Shown one piece after another: positions 22,867-35,700 of a stretch of 64,000 nt of DNA. A program made the translations under genes and the position numbers. Below the pieces are notes generated by a model, which ran no database searches, was not told the DNA's origin, and saw only the letters and a list, made by a program, of their open reading frames with translations. The first letter of the stretch is position 1, and every line of letters begins with the position of its first letter. This stretch comes from Rostratula benghalensis (Eukaryota; Chordata; Aves; Charadriiformes; Rostratulidae): contig VXAI01000013.1 of the NCBI GenBank assembly GCA_013399305.1, forward strand, positions 2,657,833 through 2,721,832, read 5' to 3'.

Positions 22867-25399
22867 AGGTTCAACGAATGCAAGAAGGTCAAAGCAGGGT
22901 CCAAAATTAGGAACCCCAGTGAGAGTCAGAGTATATTTACTTAAACTCAGAACTATGTTAAGATCTCACACAGTTTTCTTGTAGTTGAAAGCTGAGGCAA
23001 ACCAGGAGAGCTTGCTCCTGTCTGCATTGTGCCTATCCTGAGAGGTTACATAATTTCACAGGAGACATGTACACTGGAGACATAAGATTTTTAGAAAATG
23101 TAACTGAAAAGAGCCTATAAATTTGGAAACTTTGTCGCCTACTCTAACCACTGTTAAGCCTGCCAGTCTGTAAGAGTTCAAACAAAAGCTAACAAATGCT
23201 GAGTCTGCTTTTTCATTCGACTATAGCTATGCTCCATATTCACCTTTAATATTTATGAAGAAAATTGAGAATATATTGCTTCAGAAATGTGTACCATGCA
23301 AAGAAAGCGAAAGAGCTCAAATATTCTCCTTGGGAATTAGATCTTTTCTATAAATGAATGTATTCAAAGCACTCAGGTATAATAATGTCAATCTGAAGGA
23401 TGCATATGTTTTCATTAAAGATTTACAGATGAATTTGTAATGAAAGTGGAACAATATTCTGAGGACTATTTCAGAATTTTAGTGAATTAAAGGGCATATT
23501 TTAGCTTATTTACCTATTAATTTGATCTATGCTTGTCCCCAATTCACAGTCATTTATTTTCAAGGCTCATTCAAGACTTGGACTGTGTCTGAGTACTGAT
23601 ATGTCACAGGTGAATTTCCCTTGAATCTGAACCCCTTGTCATATAGTGACTCTTGTCACATAATAAAACGACGTGGAGTCTATTCAATATTACCTTAAAA
23701 CAGTCTTCCTATTTATAGCAATTGTGGCAGAGGAAGCACACAGGAACAGAAAGAGTCTTCCAAATGTTAACATTTTTAACACTTCACTGGACAAAATGCT
23801 AACCTATGAAAGAAAGCAGCTCTGAGCGATGGTCAGAGAAAGGGAAAGTGCTGTCCACTCAAAAATCATCTTACTTTTGTTTCCAGATATATGTTTATAC
23901 CCATTATTGACTGGGTTCATGCACAACAAGGAACTGTCATGTAAATTAACGTTCAACCCTTATGCAATAACACAAGAGGGCTTTCACCTGCTCCAGGAGG
24001 TGGGCATGAGAAACTGGGCAACAGTTTATTAAAATCTATTCTTACCTGCCCAGAGCATACACAGTTACATCAAAGCTACTCATCATATATTCCCCTTGCT
24101 GCTGCTGAAGGAAATGGATGCAGTCCACCTTATCTTTATTGAACTGCTAATTTGGGATGAAAGTGATGGTAGTAGTCGGCTGACGTAGCTCGGTCCCCCT
24201 GCTATCACAGAAGTCTAAGCCTGTGTTGATATTAATTGACTACTGGCCACAACACAGGATTATCTCAGGTCTCTTGTTGACAAATATCTTATTAACAAGT
24301 TTTCCAAAGGTATTCTATGCAGATAATAGGGGAAAATTCTTTTAACTTTCACATGGCAGGGAAGAAGTTAAAGGTTTCATTTCTTCTTCCTATAAATAAA
24401 TTTAAATATGCGGCAGGAGTAGAAAAGTCTTGTTTCATTTTTGAATTCTTGAATATAGAAATAATGGACAGAGGCTGATTCCTCTGATTCAAGAAGATGG
24501 AACAACCAGCCCTCAGAGCTTCCCGGTACATTTCTGCTCCTGTGGGAGAAGCACTTTAGTGCACAGTCAGCAGCCTGTGTTCCATTTCTTACTTAGTCTT
24601 ATTCGGTACTTTCCACCAAATCACATTGATTTCTATGTCTTTAAAATGGAGCTTTAGAAGACATATGGCCTAAAGGATAGCACCGTTTGGGTTCCCCATA
24701 GTGTAGTAATACAAATTCTGGACACATGGGTTGTTCTTTGATGACTTACTTTATTAGGTTTCCAAATCACGCTGGTGCCCAGAGGGTGTGAATAGAATTG
24801 AAATAGCTTTACACTGTCACAGGAGAATTGGGAAGGCCCCATTTTATGAGGCTGAGGTTAACACTAAAATAACATGTGGCAGATGGTCACTTTTTGCTAC
24901 CCATCTTACTTGACCACTATTTTTGTAACAGACAAAAGCAGTTCATTTCTCTTTTCTCAGCAGAGAGTAAATCCATTGAAAAAATTTTAACTGATGACTT
25001 ATTTTAGTTTTACTGTTTCTAACCACAGCTGAGGAGAAAAAAATTATATACTGGCAGGTCAGTAATGTTTACTGGAACATTTTCTTCATGAAAAACAGTT
25101 GTTGAGTAAAAGTATATTTGTTTCATCTCTGAGAGTTCTTTTCTATATTTATAAATTTATTCTTTTAAGAAAAAATATTCTACTTTTTTTTTTTCAATGT
25201 GTAATGAGTTTTACGGTAGTTAAGATCAAATTGTCTGTTTACTGAGATATCCTGTTTCTGACAGTAGCCAGTGGCAGATGCACAAGAAAAGATAATGAGA
25301 AACCTGATAGGTAGTGAATGTTCCTTCTGCTCATTTTCCTTCTCAGTTTCTGGAAATCAGAGGTTTATGAGTTCCTGAACTGGATGTTTCATCTAGACC
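22867..25399. other. unique non-coding DNA
   Basis: No gene, RNA gene or transposon is recognised. Open frames are under 70 codons. Confidence 0.6.
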
Positions 25400-25720
25400 T
25401 TTGTAGCCAAGATTTATTCCATGAATTTGCCTAATCCCTTTTCCAATCCATTTATGTTGTTATTATCACAACATGCTGTGGCAATGAGTTCCACAGTTTA
25501 ATTACATATCAGGACTGGGGCCGGGGNNNNNNNNNNNNNNNNNNNNNNNNNNNNNNNNNNNNTAGGATTTTTGGGTTTGAAATAATTGCATTAAATAGTC
25601 TCCATATTTTCATGTAACTAGAAACAGTGAATAACCATTCTCTGGTTAGCTACTCCATAGTCCTTCACATCATTTAGCAGACTGATCATATTAACATATG
25701 CCCATTTTAGTACATTCCTT
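25400..25720 (-). mobile_element. ancient CR1 LINE fragment, inverted, split by a gap
   Basis: The + strand follows the reverse complement of the same old CR1 lineage as 6008-6475. CCATGAATTTGCCTAATCCC is followed by TGGCAATGAGTTCCACAG and TTTAATTACA before the gap, and by GTGAATAACCATTC and a TGATCATATTAACATATG-type segment after it. The 36-base run of N sits where the CR1 should read through, so flanks and gap belong to one copy. The GC-rich GGACTGGGGCCGGGG just before the N does not fit CR1 and may be low-quality sequence. Confidence 0.65.
25527..25562. other. assembly gap (36 N)
   Basis: Undetermined bases inside the CR1 fragment. Confidence 1.
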
Positions 25721-28700
25721 TATAATTTTAATTACATCATGAAATTGTCTGCAACACTTTTTCTCTCTTCTCTTGGAATGTTTCATTACATGAAGTCCTA
25801 GTCTGATGACGCACAGAGCCACAGCCTCATGAGTGTTTGATGAGAGTCTGTCACCTCCAAATATATTCTCAATTGGCTTGTTTATATACCTTCTCTGAAT
25901 TTAGACATGATACCAAGTTCTTAATTACCTTTTAACAATAAACTTTCCTCCTGATCATCCCACCTAAAGTACAGTTTACCCTAAGCCAGTCCCTGAGTAA
26001 TATCTGAAACACAAATTCCTATGGTTATGCCTCAGCACTTTCACTTTTGCCTGGTTTAGTCTTTTACCCAAGGTTGTTTGAATCATTTAGGTACTTCCAA
26101 AAACAAATAGATTAAAAAAAAAAAAAAAGCCATAGTGTCTTCTTGAAAATCTTAAAGATTTTCTTCTTTATGAAAAGGATTTTAAAAATTCACTCTCTCG
26201 AAGTTACTTCTGGTGCTCTTAGCAAGAAAAGATTTCCAAATCACTTTTCTTGTCCCGTGACAAGAAGCATCCCATGCCGTCCCTCCTCCTTTGACCACCA
26301 TTCTTATTTGTTCCCTCTTCAATGTTGCCCTTCTTAGTAATCCTTTATTACTGTAAACCTCTTTATAATCCTCAGGTTTCTTCTCACTTCAGATCTCCTT
26401 CTCATTTTCCTAGACCTCTCCAAAACAAATATTCCAGGATGGGAAATGTGAGGTATTCCCAAACTCTCCCCTAGGTATAACCCTTTACAGTATGTACAGT
26501 TTTTCCAAGAGTGGTGGAATTTAGATTATGGTAATTCTCCATTGGCATTTGTACAAACATCCATATCTCCATAGCAAAAGTGTGATCTTTATTGACATCA
26601 ACCCCAAAATTTGCATCTCCTCCTCAGTGAAGTCTATCAATGAGATTTTTTTTTCATGTCTTTTCACATTGCTACACAGTTGGTTTCAGAGTTCAGGATC
26701 TAAGACTTGCTATTAGATTCATTGTCTATACTCATCATAGTTTCTGTAATTAACTGAGTTATATTATGGTTGGCCTAAGTTTTTTACATCATTATGGGGC
26801 AGAAAAAAAAAGGAAGGAGAGAAAAAAAGCAGATTTTGGTCTTAGCTGTTAGCTAGTGTGTAAGGAGTGCAAATTAGAGCAAGTGAAAGGAGTGAAATTA
26901 TACAGTTCTAGAACAGTGAGCAAATAAATTAGATGAAATAATAAGATTCTTTTATTTTTTTTGTTGCAATGAAAACATAATGCCACTTCAAAAGCTAAAG
27001 ATGTGCCATGTCATATTCCTCATTTTTTCACTTTTTATCACAATTTTTAGAAATTTTCAATTTTTTTTTAATTTTCATACAAATGCAGTCTGAATATTTT
27101 TATAGCACAATAACTCCTATTATTCTATTATTTTTATGCCGTAGGAATGAAAAAGTTAACAGTGAATAATTAGTTTCTCTTTAAAAAGAGGAGGGAGGGA
27201 AATTTTTATATAAGCATGTCAATGTTTGCTATTTTTTATCAGAAGCCATTATTAGGCTGTATTCAGAAGGCATTCAATAGATTTCCTTTTCTACTGACTT
27301 TTTCAGTCAATTCTGAACAACAAATGAATACGAATGCATGAGAAATCATATTTTAACAGGAGAGCTCTGGACAATGCAGAAGAGCAGCTGGTGTCCTAGG
27401 CCAGCTGTGCCAGGTAGGTATTAGCTCAGTTAGCTAATGAGCAACTTAGCTCAGCTGCTCAGGAGACCTCAAGATTCAAACCATAACAATAGAGATTGAG
27501 AATGGGAAGACCTAGAATGGGAGTCATCTCAACTGACTTCATATATCTAACTGCAGAAGCAGTGGCTTCTGACATGATCCAGCTACTCTAGACTCCCCCT
27601 TACAAGCATTGCGAGTAATGGGCACATTTTGGAGCAATTTTAAATATCCATTTTAACCTACAAATTACAGTGTGGATCCTACCCAACGGAAATTTATATT
27701 TGCCCGGATCCTCCCTGACTAAAATGGGGGTTTGGGTATGTATTGCAGGCACTGATGGATCTCACCATCTCTGCTTGCCTGTTTTTTTACATGCAAAAGC
27801 AAAGGGAACAGAAACTAGTAAGCATTTTTGCTGTCACAGTCTGTGAAATTAAGGATGACTAAATGCCATTTTAAGTCAATCTATTTTGGAAAAAGACATG
27901 TCAAAAAGTGGAGTTTTTACACATTTTTATTAATTAAATATGTGTAATTTGTATATTAAATTTAGACCCTAATTTGGAACTGCTTCTAGAAAAGAAAGTA
28001 GAGAAAAATTACTCCAGGTCTCAGCATGTTTTCAAAGTGTATTTGGAGAACTAAGCTGCAGAAACAGCCAGGAACAAAACAAAAAAACCCAAAACAACAA
28101 CAAAAACAAACAAAACAACAACAAAAAAACCAAACCCTGCAACGTGGGCAATGTGGGAAAATGTGCTCAAGCACTGAAACAGAAGCAGCACAGCAGCTCA
28201 CTCCTTGAAGGTGTGTTACATTAGAGAAGTGTGAGGGAGGTTGCTGTAAAGGCCAGAGGGCTGAAGGCTGCAGATGTAGATCTTGAGACATTGGATCTCT
28301 CTGATTTAGGTCACAGATGAAGTTCAAAAACCAAACTTACCCTACTGCGCAATCAGAAAGTTCAAAGAATGAAGAATACAACCTGGGTGCAGCTGGAAAC
28401 TGTCATCTCAGCCCTCCAGAGGCTGCACTGCCATCCTCATGGTGTACACAAGGTGTTACTGATCATCACAGAACACACACTCCCTTCCCAGCCACTTGAG
28501 AAATGCCCTGTCATCAGCACTGCACCACAGTTAGCACAAAGAAAGGCATTTTCACTGATAGATAACAGCTATCATTCTCAGGAAGCACTGGTGGAGAAAA
28601 TTTGGCTTCGTTATGTGCAAATTTGCGTAGCAGAATCAGATTTTTGTTTAGGTGTTTCAAAGATCTTCTATTTACTTTCTGAATGCTTGTGAAGTACTTT

Positions 28701-31700
28701 AACAACTGATTCCATTAACAGATGTATTTTCTTTTTAATTAGTATTTGTGGTAATAAGATAAATAAAGGAAATTAATACATGACATTTACCGACTTAATG
28801 TTGTGAAAAACTGAAGATTTAGTGCCCTTCAAAATAAATGTAGACTTCGGCTTTACCTCAGCAAAGTATTAACTCTCATGTCAGTAAGTCTTGATGTTCA
28901 TTGCTTACTTTAATGGAAGCCATTTTCAGCTTAATCTAGTTTACAAAGAAAACTACATTCCTGCTACAGTTAAATAATTTTATTTCACCATCATAATAAA
29001 AAGCAGCCTTTTTGGAGAATCCAACAGTGCAAATTTTCATTATTATATCTTAGCCTCATGAGAATTGTTTTATTCTCCTCCTGGAGTCATGCTATTATGG
29101 TTATCTCTTCTCATCTTGGTTCTGTTAAAATAAAATTAATCATCCACACTTGCAGTTTCAGAAAAATGCTTGAAAATAGTATTTCTCAAAATACAAAAGT
29201 TAAATAAAATGAGCCTGCAGTTTGTTTATGTTTTCTGCTCATAATTTTTAAGCCTATACCTTCATTTTTTTAATACAGGGGATTGCAACTGTAATGAAGA
29301 GTTTCTGTTATAAAGCTACTTTTAAAAGAAACAGTTAAGAAATATGTTGGATTTGTCAACCTATGATCATAAATGATTTCACAGATTAAACTAATTGTTC
29401 TGAAAATAGGCATTTGGGATAAAAATATATATAACAAATTAGACCCTGGTGATTTGGAGTGTCCAAGATACTAGAATTGAAGTATTTTCCTGAAGTGTGT
29501 GTTAGTCAGGTAAACTATTCTGTAAGAGTGAAAATGCAGATTGACACAACACTGACAAAATTCTAAATCTTTGCCATAAAATGTAAGTGAACAAAATCTT
29601 GAGAACCTAATACAGCCTCTAGCCAGGAAATCTTCCCTTATACTTGTTAGAAATGTATCTAAGAACACAAGTGACATCTTTGTATTACTAACTGAAATAA
29701 AAATAGCATTTGCCATGGTTGTATTCCAACAGGTAACTTCTGACATTATCAGATTCATTAGCTGTTAGACTGTTGCATGTCATCGACCAAGTTACTGTCT
29801 TCTGAATTGTCTGCTAAAATCTTTCTGATCAGTCTCTCCTGACCAGAAAGTTGTTACAGAAAGAGTAAGTGCTGTGTATGAGACTGCTGTTTTCCCAATA
29901 TAGGTGAGATAGGGCTAAAAATCTACCCTCAGTGGCTGCTTCCAGTGTCACCTCAAGTGAGAGTGCTACAAGCACCTAACAGAGATATAAGGAGGGATGC
30001 TAGTCTATTCATTTCAGCTGTGAAGACCATTTACACTTTCAGCCCTATAACGTGACATAACGTGTCAAACTCAATGGATGAAAGTGTCTTGGATAGCACA
30101 CATCCTCTCCACATGCATAATGGATCAAACACCTAGGCAAGGATATGTTACGTTTTCAAATCAATTTAGTAAATGAGGCATCAGGAAAACCTGGCATTAG
30201 AAAGTGAAATTCTGTAACATAATCAGCTAACAAAGGAAAGTATAATAGTTAATGGAAAGCAGAATATGAAAGTGTAATTAAATGTGGCATGCATATCGTC
30301 AAGTCGAATTATCACTTGGTTACAGAAAAATGTGGTAGAGAAGCATTTATGAAGGGCACAGCGTAGCCTTAGTCTTCTTTTCAAGTGTTGTATAAAATTA
30401 CAGCAAGATTGTGTTTTATTTAGACTGGCAGTGTTCCTAGAAAGCACTAGTTGTGATGCATGGAGCCTGAAATAGTGGCTTTTTATTTGTACTCAAAGCT
30501 CTAGAGTATTGTCTGTTCAATCACTTATAGATCAGGCTGCTCAGTAGCTTTCATAAGCACTTGAACAGTGTGAATAAATTGTACTGACAATGCTGACAGC
30601 TCCATACCCTGCCTAAGAAAGGCCTGAAAGGCTTTAAACTTTTGCTTTTTCATTCATTGAAGGGTGGTCCTTGTGTCCAATACATTGGTCTCTGTGCTTT
30701 ACAAGATTCCCCCTTTCTTCCCACACACACAACTTTTTGGCAAAACGAAATAAGTGTCCTACCATTAGTTTCTAAAGAAAGCATTTTAAATCAATCTGTC
30801 TCTAAATATAATTTAGAAGACCAAAGGAAAGCTATGTGAGCACAATAAAGTGTTGTTCTTAATAAATTCCCAGCTGGCGGGGGTCCAATTCCTCTGATAT
30901 TTCTAACCATTTCCAAGTTTGCCCCAGACAGAAATAAAATTACAATAGAATTTTCTTAAAATAGTATCCGGGCTACCAGTTCCAGCCAACCTCGATATTC
31001 AGACCTTCTCTAAAACAACTATCTTTTTATTTTGGGTTTTACTTAATTAATTTTTAATTCCCTACTAAACTATTTTCATTCTCCCGAATAAAGATTGCTT
31101 GACGTTTCCACAGTTTCTGCGCAGCTGACAATTCACAGTGTTGAAGAGGGAATGACAAACTTAACCATAAAGACATGGCCGTTGGAAGTTGTTGCAATTA
31201 AGGAAATAAACACAAAAGTGTTGATAACTCTGAGCCAATTACCCTTTTTCACAAAAATGTTATCTGTGGGCCATTTTGGTACTCCAGAGGCAGAGGCAAT
31301 AGGGACACGTGTCAAACGTACCACCAGATTACCTACCTGCTTTTTTCCTTTACTTAGAGCTGTCTCTTGATTAGAAACATGTACTTGTATATCTTTTAGC
31401 GAAAGGGACTAGCAGTAGTTTGAAAGCATTTTGAAGAGCTTCCAAAGCCCCACAGTACCACAGTATGCAAGTGCCAGTCCCTCACATTTGGTATAGTGGG
31501 AATTCCCAAATTTAGTGCATAGAGGATTACACTCTCAGCTTCCTGGAGGGCATATAGGTCAATTTAATCTGCATGCAAATTGAGAAAGCTTATTATGCAG
31601 GGACCTACCTCTACATTTTCAAAACAAGGAGAGCAGTTTTATCAATGTAATTCTATTACAGGAGAAATTTAGGAGTTAATAAAATCTTAGTTACTCATTT

Positions 31701-32654
31701 TCTCTCCTTTTTTACAGCAAGGAGAGCAGAAGTTCATCTCATTGTCCAATTTACTATTTTGACCTGAACTTATTTGCTGCATTGGTGATGAGTACATTGA
31801 TATTTCTGCTTTCTCCTAAGTCTCTAGTATTTTCTGTGAAACTGTGAAACTGCCTCTGGGTTTCAGGTTTTCAAGCTTCTGGAAAGTAAATCAACTTCCT
31901 AATTTTTCTGCTAACCAACAGACAATAAAGTATAATACCTCTTTGAAGGATGTCACCACTGCCTATAAACAAAACAGCTAGACCACAGCTATACTCCCTG
32001 CACTGCAGTGAAAATGAGGAAATAATTGTGTCACAGTGTGCTTCATCCATCTTTTCACTGTGTACACCAGCTTTTTCACCTCTATAGTTTTATTGTGAAA
32101 CCTTGGGTGCATACATTGACTTCCTACAGGACGTGTTTATAACTACACACATGTGCATATACACTTGTGTTTGCATGTAGTTCTCGTAACAGCAAGTCAG
32201 TGGCCACAGGTTACCACCATTTTAGTATTAAATACAAAGGAAAAGAAGAAATGAGGCAAATCCATGCATAATGAATGCCAGAATGCATTATTGCTGTCAG
32301 TTCTCAGACCAATATCTGAATAATTACTCTGTGATAAGAATGAAATACCAAATGTGCAAAGCCAGAGCTCCATGTGGTCGTAAAGTGGAAGTGGAAAGAA
32401 TTGTCAGAGTCTGAGTCTAAGGCCACAGTCTGTTGATTATTGTTCTATTGTGAAAAACAAACAAAAATGTAAGCTTGTACAGCATATGAAAACACACATC
32501 AAATTGCTGGCAGCATTTCAGCTTCCAAATGCGGCAAATGTTGAAACATATTTAAATTTCCTTCTCAGTCTTTAAATCCTGCTTTATCTCCTGTCACTTG
32601 TATGACAGGGACTGAAATTTTTGACAGCTGAAATAGGTGCCAGTGCTCTACACC
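25721..32654. other. long unique non-coding stretch
   Basis: No gene, RNA gene or well-supported transposon is seen over about 7 kb. It holds a run of 15 A (26114-26128), a homopurine tract (26801-26829) and an (AAC)-rich low-complexity tract (28072-28135). The frames at 27986-28327, 28369-28692 and 31095-31370 have no recognisable domain. Confidence 0.6.
28072..28135. repeat. A-rich (AAC)n-like low-complexity tract
   Basis: Made of A-runs broken by C with a drifting AAC/AAAC unit. The poly-K/Q and poly-C/F frames over it are translation of low complexity, not a protein. Confidence 0.85.
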
Positions 32655-32730
32655 CAGAGTCTGATCCAACGACAGCTGAATTCAAAGGGTGTCTTTCCCC
32701 TGACTTCAGTGGGAGCTGGGTGACACTTGG
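32655..32730. repeat. ancient palindromic MITE-like relic
   Basis: The order CTGATCCAA, then GAATTCAAAGGG, then GTCTTTCC, then TGACTTCAGTGGGAGCTGGG follows a palindromic repeat common in reptile and bird genomes, in which CATTGAAGTCAATGGG and its reverse complement flank GTCTTTCC. I do not recall its database name with certainty. It is heavily diverged and non-coding. Confidence 0.45.
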
Positions 32731-35700
32731 TATCAAATGAAAACCCAATTATGAGGGGATAAAATCTGAGTAATCAGCTCACAAGTGCATTTACCTCAGA
32801 TAATCCTCTAGTTCCCCCAACTCTCCCTTCAGTCAACAGTGAGAGGCAAATCGGAGTCAGGAAGCCTGGATCCCACAACGTCGCAGTACACTCATGAAAG
32901 GAAACAGAAACATGGCTTTCATTAAGGTTTTCTGTCTGCTGGTAATTCACTCCTAACCTCTAAGTCATTTGATGTTGCCTCAGAAGCTGTCCTCAGCCCC
33001 CTTAGCAAAATTTCTCTGTAACAATAATGAACGAGCTTGTCGCTGTCATGCTTGCACAGGGGCAACCTGACAGCAAGGGGCCAGCACACACACGACCCTC
33101 CCAGCAGCATCTCCACTTTGAACTCATCCCCACCCCGCTAAAATTCTCCTGATGGGATTTTAGCAGTGGAGGAGAGGGAGGGAATTTTGCTCATTACTTA
33201 CTACCTGCCTGTTCACATCTTCAGACTATTGTGCCTACCTTTCTGAGGTAGGAAAGGTCAAATTAACAGGGCAAAGGAAAGAGTTTGCACCCTTTGGGAA
33301 AAATTCTGATATTAATTCTTCTAAATTTTTTCTCAGAGAGAATCATTATGTGAATGGTGAGTAGCTTTGTGAGGTTTGGTTTTTTTTATAATAGATTGGA
33401 AAAGTTAAGATATTCTTCGACTGAGAAGTATCAGGCATTTTTCGGTTTGCCTCCAAAGTTGAAACACTGCTGTAGAGCAGCAGTTCCTGATGTGACAGGC
33501 TTTCACAGACTCTCCACCACTGCATGTGCACAACTCAATGGCAGCTGTGTGCAAATTCTCCTTCTACACCCAGCAACTCCACAACTTCAATCATTGCAGG
33601 CACACCCTTTTTTTTTTTTTAATAAATATTCAAAAAGCAAAATATATAGGAGTTGGACACGTAACAGGAACTTTAAAAATTACAGTTTGGGAAAATCCAA
33701 AACATGCTTGTGGCTGCCTAGGTCGGCCCTTGGCACCACAGCTGCTGGGGAGGTGGAGACTCCTGGTCTGCCTGATCCTGGTTCCCAGATACTGACCCTT
33801 CTCAGAGATCTGACACAACTGGCACAGTTTACGAAAAAATTTTCACTCTACAGAGCAAGCATTGCCCAATGGAATCATCATCAGAAATGTTTTAATCACA
33901 TGTGATAAGGTGCTAGATGGAAAGACACAAAGGTGCTTACTAGAGCTCTGTGTGCATACAGAGCCAGGAGTCCTGGTACACAACTCCCTGCTCCCTCCTC
34001 AGACACAACCACACTGTGTATAAACACGGTGATATTTTAAGAGGTTATTGTTCATGGAAAGATAATGACCTTGTTCATAGTAATTTTAAGAGCCCAGTTA
34101 TTTTGCCAGCAGGGTCTTTGTAAGAAGGATGAGGTGGATCTATGTTTCTGAGAACTCCATGCTCTTTCAATCGTGTTAGTTAGGAACAGATTATTCCATT
34201 CAACTGACACTATAAACTCCCTCCTTTTCTTTTAAGGAAGAAAGTATTCCCATTTTATAATTTGATAAACTTTAAATCTCTCTATTTTTATGATCTCTCC
34301 AGACAAAAGAAAATAAGCCCATGAAATCTCAGACATTCCTTTTTGAGGTGACAGCAGAAATCAGACACTCTGAGGCTTACCAAAAGCAATGCACATTTAA
34401 AAAATTCAATAAAGGAGAACGTCATCAGTACAAGAGATCCATATTCAATACACTGATATGTTGTTGTGTGGGGACCGGAACTGAGAGAAACACTGACAAC
34501 AATCAAACAGTACAGGATGTGGCTTATATCATTTTGAGTGGTTATCGGCACACATAAGTAATTGCAATTGTAGAAGCAACCAATTATTCAAAATATTCTC
34601 TTCTCAATCTAGTTGATTTTGTGGCTTAAGATGCCACAGTTAATTTCAACAGAATATGTAATGAACTGCTCGTCACTGGGCTGTATGTTCAACATGTATT
34701 GTACAGTGATAAGATATGGGATAAGTTAATTAGCAACTACTGACACGACCAAATGACATGCATACTCTGCCATCATCTTATTCCTATCCCTACTTTCATT
34801 TTGATATTCCACTTGTGTATGATAATGACAAAGTTATAAAAATGTTGTGACGGTCTGATTGAAGAGACTGGGACAAAGAGACAGAAAGATAGAATATATA
34901 ATAATGAGACATGTTAGGTCTCTATTTCTATTTGTCTTTTTAAATATTTTTACTGAATACTTTCTGGAGTTTTAAGACAGAAAACAAAACATGCCATATA
35001 ATTCACACACAGATGTGTCAACCTTTTGTGTAACTCCTTGGCTTATTGTCTCATAATCCCTGCATCAATTACCACACAGGCATCATCTTTGGATGATTTC
35101 CAACTTATGGTTTATTAAAAAAGTCATTGGTTCACTTTGAATTGGGTCTTGTTCTGGAGGATATTCAATTCTGAAGAAAAAATGTTTATTATATTCTGCT
35201 GATAGTAAATATATATACAGCCTATTTTCATTATCATTAACAGAAGTAATTACTTTTAATTACAGGTCATCCACTGTGAAATATAAGTGAATAGACATTT
35301 CCAAAACCAAATTGACTGTATTGTGTTTTCTGATATCTGATGACCTGTTCAAAGTACAAAACAAAACTGGAGTGAGTCTATAGTGTCTGTGGTCTTAAAG
35401 CTGTTAGTTGCAATCATTATCCAGTAATATGTAATGCACTGACTATCTAATAGGGAGTAGCTTAATTTGCTTCTCTCTCTGTTATACATTTCTTTCTTAG
35501 GTCTATAGTGGCTGTAGCTTTATTTGAAATTGTCACAGACAAGCCTTCCCCAAACACCTTTATTTTTACTCTCTCAGATAATAAAATAATGTTCTATCTC
35601 TGCCAAATAAATTAGTTAAGTCGCAGACACAATAATTAGATAAAATACTAGTATGCAACAGCAGGCAGAGTAATGTCCTCAAGCACTCCTTGGCCTGGAG

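Noticed and set aside
27986..28327. Cys/Phe-rich minus frame and Lys/Gln-rich + frame
   Set aside because: Both are translations of the (AAC)-like low-complexity tract at 28072-28135.
33354..33905. Longest open frame (183 codons, +)
   Set aside because: It crosses a T-run that yields a string of Phe, has no recognisable domain, and overlaps open frames on both strands. Chance length is plausible in 64 kb.
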